NCBI RefSeq assembly: GCF_020379485.1
Contig: NW_026015743.1
Location: 1 to 64,000, forward strand
DNA length: 64,000 nucleotides
Reading direction: 5' to 3'
DNA from: Brassica napus
Lineage: Eukaryota > Streptophyta > Magnoliopsida > Brassicales > Brassicaceae
Part shown: positions 58,268 through 64,000 of the stretch, piece after piece
Position numbering within the stretch: position 1 is the first letter of the stretch
Layout of the letters: each line of letters opens with the position of its first letter
The notes under the pieces: model-generated
What the model was told of the DNA's origin: nothing
The model's input: only the letters and a program-made list of their open reading frames with translations
Database searches by the model: none
Translations under genes and position numbers: made by a program

Positions 58268-58367
58268 CCTCATTAAGGTTTTATCCCAATGGGTTTTCCT
58301 TAGTGAGGTTTTTAATGAGGAAGATCTCATGGCTGTCCAAGCTTAGACTTTCACAAAGCTAAGCTTG
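58268..58367 (+). other. E7 conserved 3' stem-loop pair
   Basis: Stem-loop A has arms CCTCATTAAGG (58268-58278) and CCTTAGTGAGG (58298-58308), with outer stem TGAGATCTT/AAGATCTCA. Stem-loop B at 58338-58367 pairs CAAGCTTAG with CTAAGCTTG. Confidence 0.74.
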
Positions 58368-58375
58368 AGGGGGAG
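58367..58375 (+). other. E7 polypurine tract
   Basis: GAGGGGGAG immediately before the 3' LTR. Confidence 0.85.
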
Positions 58376-58926
58376 TGTTAAGATGAGTTCAGTATATGAG
58401 AAGAGATGACTTGAGGAGCTAAGGGAAATGGAGTTAGGAGAAGATTGGGCAAGGCCGTACAGAAGCCGTACTAGGCCGTACAGATTGGGCAAGGTAACTT
58501 GACCTCCGTGAACCAAAGTTACTTAGGTAACTTTGTGTGTTGAGAAGAAGCCTTGCTTATCCTTATCCGATCAGACTGTTGCAAAAGGAAGAAGGGAGCG
58601 CACATGACAGCCTGTCCGCGGTTGGCATAAAGCAAAAGGAACCTTATCCTTAAGGAGGAAGCTTATTGGATCATTTGAATTAAAGCAAAAGCTTATCCCT
58701 TGTAATAGTGTAGTTTCCTAAACCCTAGTCTCTAATGTCGCCTCTCTATATATTGTAAACTCATGTCATTAATCAAAGTAAGAAAGTTATGAGTCTCTCT
58801 TAGTCTCTTTGTCTCTCAATGGTTCTATACTAGACTCTTAATCTCATTTCATACTCAAATCTCTTCTAAATCACTTCTAGTCTTTCTTATTTACTCAGAT
58901 TACTCTACTCAATCCTAAAAGTGATA
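58376..58926 (+). repeat. E7 3' LTR
   Basis: 551 bp ending AAAAGTGATA before CACAA. I found no difference from the 5' copy when the latter is read across E6. Confidence 0.92.
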
Positions 58927-61900
58927 CACAACTCAATTCCAAGGAAGTATTTCATTTCCCCTAAGTCTTTGATTTCAAACACAGATTTCAAAAACTCCTT
59001 TGTGGCTTTTATACCAGCCTTATCACTACCTGTTATGATAATGTCATCAACATATACGAGTAGACAGATGATACCTGAAGGTGTAGTGAGGGTGAAGAGG
59101 GTGTGATCCAACTCTGACTTCTTGAACCCACGGCCATTCAGAGTAGTACTCAGCTTGTTGTACCATGCTCTAGGTGATTGCTTCAACCCATAGATTGCCT
59201 TCTTGAGTCTCAATACATTCCCTGGTTTCACAAGATGTTCAAGACCCGGTGGTGGATGCATGTACACTTCATCTTCTAGTTCTCCCTGAAGAAATGCATT
59301 CTTCACATCCATCTGCCAAAGCTCCCACTCAAGGTTCACAGCAAGAGACAATACAATTCTTATTGTATGTAGCTTGGCAACAGGGGCAAAGGTATCAATG
59401 TAGTCTTCCCCATATGTTTGAGTGTATCCTCTAGCCACCAGTCTTGTCTTCTTTCTGTCAATGGTTCCATCAGGTAGATACTTAATGGTGAATATCCACT
59501 TGCTGGTTACTGCCTTCTTTCCTTTTGGCAACTCACTTTCAAACCAAGTGTCATTCTTTATCATGGCATTTGCCTCATCTCCAACAGATTCCTTCCAATC
59601 TTGATGTAGCATTGCCTCTTCATATGATCTTGGTACACTACTTTCATCTAGGCTCATCATGAATGCGCAATGCTCCTTTGGATAACAGGCAAATGAACAC
59701 ACAGCTTGAGAAGGATGCTCCACAGCCTGGGCATTGTAGTACACTCTCGTGTTTACCCAGTTGGAAGCATCTCTCTTCAGCCGTGTGCTTCTCCTCAATG
59801 GTACCTCAGCTGGTGCTTGCTCTGGTGCTTCTACTTCAGTTGCTTCCACTTCTCCTTGTTCTGGTAACTCATTAAGCTCTTCATTACTTGGTTCAGCTCC
59901 ACCTTGATCAGGATGATCCGCAAAATCTTGATTCTCATCATCCGGCTCAATTCCATTCCCTCCCTCATGATCAAGGTGAGATGGTTCTTCAGCTTCTTGT
60001 CTTTCAGATGACTGATTCTCTGTCGACTCCTGGGACATTCCAATTCCAAGACCTTCTAGTATCTGTCTCAAGCTTGTAGCTCTATCTGAAGGTTGTGAAA
60101 GATCCTCCAGCTCTTTCCAATCTTTATCTTCATAGTAGCTCTTCTCTTCAAAGAACTTGACATCTCTTGATACAAGAACTCTCCTTGACTCAGGAACAAA
60201 GCACTTGTATCCCTTCTGTGTGGTTGAGTATCCTATCATCATAGCTTTGATACTCTTTGCTTCCAGCTTGTTTCTCATCTCTCCCGGGATAAGAACATAG
60301 CTTACACACCCAAACACTCTTAGGTGATCTAGGACTGGCTTGCTGTTGTTGAGAACTTCATAAGGAGCTTTATCTTCCAGGATCTTGGTTGGAATCCTAT
60401 TGATTAGGTAGCAAGCCGTGATCACAGCATCACTCCAGAATCTCTTTGGCACTCTCATCTGGAACATCATTGATCTAGCCACTTCCATAAGATGTCTGTT
60501 CTTTCTCTCAGCCACTCCATTTTGTTGAGGTGTATAAGGGCAACTCGTTTGATGAAGTATCCCATGTTGAGCTAGATGGTTCTTGAATGCATGGCCAGTA
60601 TACTCTCCACCATTATCAGACCTGAAAATCTTAATCTTGGCATTATACTGGTTAGAAACATATGATTGAAAGTTTCTAAATGCATCTAGAACCCTATCCT
60701 TTGTTTTAATTAGTGTTATCCAGGTGTATTTGGATTTTTCATCTATGAATGTGACAAAGTATTTGTAATTGTCCCTAGATAAGCATGGAGCAGTCCATAC
60801 ATCAGAATGAACAAGATCAAAGCATTTATCATAGATAGTAGTAGATCTCTTGAACACAGTCTTACAATGTTTTCCCAAAATACAAGCTTCACATTCATTA
60901 TTTTTAAACATGACACCTGGTAACATTAAGCTTAAGGCTCTAACATGTGGATGTCCTAGCCTAGAATGCCACAATGCACCTCTACTTAAAACGGAACTCA
61001 ACAAGCAACTAGAACTAGAAATGATAGAAAGGTCTTCAAGTAAATAAAGGTCTCCTTTGGTTACTCCTTGCCCAATCAACTTACTGCTTTCAATATCCTG
61101 AAATTTCACATCATTAGGACTGAAAATAACATTGCATTGAAGATCATTGGTACACCTCTTAACAGATAATAGATTAGAAGTAAACTCAGGCATGTACAAA
61201 GCTTTAGAATCCTTATTAAACAGTTTCAAGTCTCCTACTCCTCTAATAGGAATTCTATCACCATTTGCAATCATTACATGTCCATGAGCCGGTTCTATGT
61301 TCTTTATAAGGCTATCATCACTTATCATATGATGTGAAGCACCTGAATCAATAATCAACGGTTTTATTCCTTGAGCAATATGATTCCTAGGTGATTCTTT
61401 TACCAGTTTCAGTTTATCAATGAGATCAAGCAATGTGGATTCATTTCTAGACATCCTATCAGCAGCAAAGGTTGTATATCTATCTGGTTCATTTCCCATT
61501 CTATCAAAGTTTCCTAGCAAGCTATCACAAGTTCTAGGCAACACATGAGCAGTATAGGAATAACCAAGGGCTTTACCAGACTCTTTAAGGGCTTTGATCA
61601 AGGCATCAATGTCTGACTTCTTGATCACCTCATGATCCATGTTCTTCACAGCTCCTTGGTGGTGAGAGGTTAAGGCTCTTCCTTCACTTTCACCCGCAAG
61701 ACCAGATGAGCCAGCTCCTGATGCGCCAGCTTCACTTGTCTCTGCAGAAAGGTGAGCTCTTCCCTCTCTCTCCTTGTTGAACTTGGCCGGCTTCAAATGG
61801 GGGTGTAGGATCCAGCACTGACTCCTCTTGTGTCCCGGCTTCTTGCAATGGTCACAGTTTCCACTGAACTTCCTTTCCTCTCCACGGTAAGCAGCCTTGT

Positions 61901-62597
61901 GTGCTTGGATTGCTTCAGCCTTGTTGGACAGAGCCATGTCTCCTTTCCCTCCAAACATACCAAGTGACCCCTCTTCCTTCTGAATCTGCGCACACACTTC
62001 CTCCATAGATGGAAGACTCGGCATCCTCAACATGTGCTTGATCACATCATTGAATGGAGGATCTAGTGTCAGCAGCAATCCAAACACCTGATCCTGCTCC
62101 CTCCTCTCCATGAGTAGCTCTTGATCCGCGGTGCTTGGCCTCAATGATTCAAGCTCAGACCACAAGGATCTATACTTGCCCAAATGCTTGGTGAACTCTT
62201 CTCCATCTTGAACCAGTGTGTTGATAGCCTTCTTAATCTCATACACGCGGTTCAGATTGGTAACGTTCCCAAATGTCTTCTGGAGTACCTCCCACAGGTG
62301 TTTTGGAGTCTCGCAGTAGCTGTAGGCCTCCAAGAGATGCTCTTCAAGGGACCCTTGTAGCACTGAAAGCACCATCAAGTCTTCTTGAATCCACTTCTTC
62401 TCGGCAGCAGCAACTTGATCTCCCACACCTTCATCTCCTTCTCCGTCTTTAGCCACTGGCTTGGTTGCATCATCCGTGATGTGACTCCACAGCCCTAGCC
62501 TCCCAATGGCTGTCTTCACCAGCCTTGACCACAACAGGTAGTTACTACCACCCTTCAACGCAACAGGAACCGTAATGACCTTGTAGTTTCCCTCCAT
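58927..62597 (-). pseudogene. E5 gag-pol, N-terminal part (gag to RT)
   Basis: Opens with MEGNYKVITVPVAL, matching E2. Contains the capsid region, CX2CX4HX4C knuckle CDHCKKPGHKRSQC (about 248), protease DSGASHH (about 418), pre-integrase HSRLGHPH...CEAC (about 542), integrase HSDVW, RSDNGGEY and VAERKN (about 598-694), acidic linker, and reverse transcriptase with YVDD (about 1183). No stop or frameshift is present up to the E7 insertion near residue 1223. Removing the insertion and one duplication copy leaves a length divisible by three (4512 bases), so the gene was open when E7 landed. It is now split and cannot give RNase H. Confidence 0.92.
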
Positions 62598-62679
62598 CTT
62601 GCTTTGTTAGAACCGAAAAGAAAGTATGAAAGAGTATGAACTGAAGCTGAAGAACACTCTAAATCTCAATACCAAAGCC

Positions 62680-62697
62680 AACCTGGCTCTGATACCA
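62680..62697 (-). other. E5 primer binding site
   Basis: Sense TGGTATCAGAGCCAGGTT adjoining the 5' LTR. The leader to gag is only 82 bp, much shorter than in the other elements (149-220 bp). Confidence 0.92.
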
Positions 62698-63264
62698 TAT
62701 GATTTTAGAGAGTTGAACAGGTATTGAGAGATTTAGAGAAAGATTAAAGTGAGATGAGATGATTTATGAAATGTAGAAGAGAAACATGATGAACTAGAGA
62801 GAGAATATGATAAACTCGTGTTAATCATTAATCAAGACAGAGTTTACAATATATAGAGAGAGACATTAGGGTATTCAGAAGCTCTAAGCATGTGTGGTCA
62901 AGGATAAGGTTGCTTTAATTCAAATGTAAACCAATGAGGAAGATCACACGCTTATGGCATCTTTTGGGAGACTCCTTTTGCCTTTACAGCCTGTGCCAGA
63001 CTGTCAGGATAAGCCGCGGTCACTCTATCCATCCAAACGGTCATATCTCCTAAGGTAAAACCCCTTTGGCCGTTTAACCCTTTCACCCGGGTAACTTTCC
63101 TCTTGGTCGAGTTATGGATCGACCCGGACAGTACGGACGGTACGGCCGGTACGGCCTCTTGTACGGCCTGGTCGATCCCTAACCTTCCTTCCCTTTGCCT
63201 TCACATTCTCACATCCTCAACTCCTTAAGCCATCTCCCCATATACTGAACAGCTCAATTTAACA
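62698..63264 (-). repeat. E5 5' LTR (right)
   Basis: 567 bp; sense TGTTAAATTGAGC to AAAATCATA. U3 carries the same GTACGG cluster as the left copy (about 63131-63168) and a TATA run near 62848-62856. The right border meets CATAAAG of the satellite. Confidence 0.9.
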
Positions 63265-64000
63265 CATAAAGTAGTGGAGAATCACCAGGAAGCTGAATAA
63301 ATCTCATAGGAGTTAGGATGAAGAAGCTATCCCACTTTCAAATCAGGTGATCCCAGTTTTCCTGTTTGGGAATATGACAGCTTCTTTGTCATTCTAATCA
63401 AACCAGGATGAATCGCGATGTAAGAAGCTTGATTTTGAAACATAAAGTAGTGGAGAATCACCAGGAAGCTGAATAAATCTCATAGGAGTTAGGATGAAGA
63501 AGCTATCCCACTTTCAAATCAGGTGATCCCAGTTTTCCTGTTTGGGAATATGACAGCTTCTTTGTCATTCTAATCAAACCAGGATGAATCGCGATGTAAG
63601 AAGCTTGATTTTGATACATAAAGTAGTGGAGAATCACCAGGAAGTCGAATAAATCTCATAGGAGTTAGGATGAAGAAGCTATCCCACTTTCAAATCAGGT
63701 GATCCCAGTTTTCCTGTTTGGGAATATGACAGCTTCTTTGTCATTCTAATCAAACCAGGATGAATCGCGATGTAAGAAGCTTGATTTTGATACATAAAGT
63801 AGTGGAGAATCACCAGGAAGCTGAATAAATCTCATAGGAGTTAGGATGAAGAAGCTATCCCACTTTCAAATCAGGTGATCCCAGTTTTCCTGTTTGGGAA
63901 TATGACAGCTTCTTTGTCATTCTAATCAAACCAGGATGAATCGCGATGTAAGAAGCTTGATTTTGATATATAAAGTAGTGGAGAATCACCAGGAAGTTGA
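63265..64000 (+). repeat. CentBr-like satellite, block E
   Basis: About four monomers in the common orientation, running off the end of the window. One monomer has the GAAACATAAAG variant. Confidence 0.93.

Larger units (their letters stand above)
46865..58926 (+). mobile_element. E7: Ty1/copia element, subfamily C, defective, carrying nested E6
   Basis: Plus-strand element inserted in E5 with duplication CACAA on both sides. Its 551-bp LTRs (5' copy interrupted by E6) appear identical. Its body is close to E3, but the coding region has two single-base frameshifts and several clustered deletions. Own sequence is 46865-47339 and 53435-58926. Confidence 0.93.
45300..63264 (-). mobile_element. 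E5: Ty1/copia element, subfamily B, split by nested E7/E6
   Basis: Minus-strand element whose own sequence is 45300-46864 and 58927-63264. E7 was inserted with duplication CACAA (46860-46864 and 58927-58931). The right end meets the satellite at CATAAAG. The matching left duplication is missing because the left LTR end is deleted. Apart from the insertion, gag-pol shows no internal stop. E5 must be older than E7 and E6. Confidence 0.92.

Noticed and set aside
1..64000. Host genes, tRNA, rRNA or an accessory defence or biosynthetic system
   Set aside because: Every base outside the satellite is assigned to an LTR, leader, gag-pol or 3' region of the seven elements; nothing is left over that suggests a host gene.

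Overview
The window is plant centromeric DNA, most likely from a Brassica species. About 22.7 kb is a head-to-tail satellite with a 176-bp period. I recognise the monomer from memory as the Brassica CentBr (HindIII) centromere satellite; no search was run. The satellite lies in five blocks (about 1-5586, 11119-17957, 30087-33567, 39204-45299, 63265-64000), all in the same orientation and totalling roughly 129 monomers. I see no host gene, tRNA, rRNA or CRISPR array.

Everything else is seven LTR retrotransposons of the Ty1/copia order. Their tRNA-iMet primer site, single gag-pol ORF and protein motifs fit the ALE/EVADE (ATCOPIA93)/Tal1-like lineage known to target centromeres in Brassicaceae; the lineage call is from recall. 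Names used here: E1 (5587-11118, minus), E2 (17958-30086, plus, carrying E3), E3 (22663-28779, minus, inside E2), E4 (33568-39203, plus), E5 (45300-63264, minus, carrying E7), E7 (46865-58926, plus, inside E5, carrying E6) and E6 (47340-53429, minus, inside the 5' LTR of E7). Five-base target-site duplications support E1, E2, E3, E4, E6 and E7. The E5 left border has been eroded. The order of insertion in the last cluster is E5, then E7, then E6.

Three subfamilies are visible. Subfamily A (E1, E4) has a gag without the CCHC zinc knuckle and a GTAAC-rich U3. Subfamily B (E2, E5) has gag starting MEGNY. Subfamily C (E3, E6, E7) has gag starting M(E/D)SGM. E3 (1517 codons) and E6 (1507 codons) have complete, uninterrupted gag-pol ORFs with near-identical LTRs, so they look recent and possibly autonomous. 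E4 has one frameshift. E1, E2 and E7 are broken in several places. E5 is split only by the nested insertion.

The elements share a 5' LTR promoter with a TATA box, a primer site abutting the LTR, a short leader, one gag-PR-IN-RT-RNaseH ORF, a structured 3' untranslated segment, a purine tract and a 3' LTR. The most novel-looking signal is that 3' segment. Two stem-loops just upstream of the purine tract are kept in six elements across all three subfamilies, with compensatory base changes in both stems. Other points worth attention are non-canonical TG...TA LTR ends, U3 replacement between two otherwise near-identical elements, arrays of GTAC-core motifs in U3, a retrotransposon-satellite-LTR chimera at the 3' end of E2, and evidence that the broken element E7 was copied by another element's proteins.
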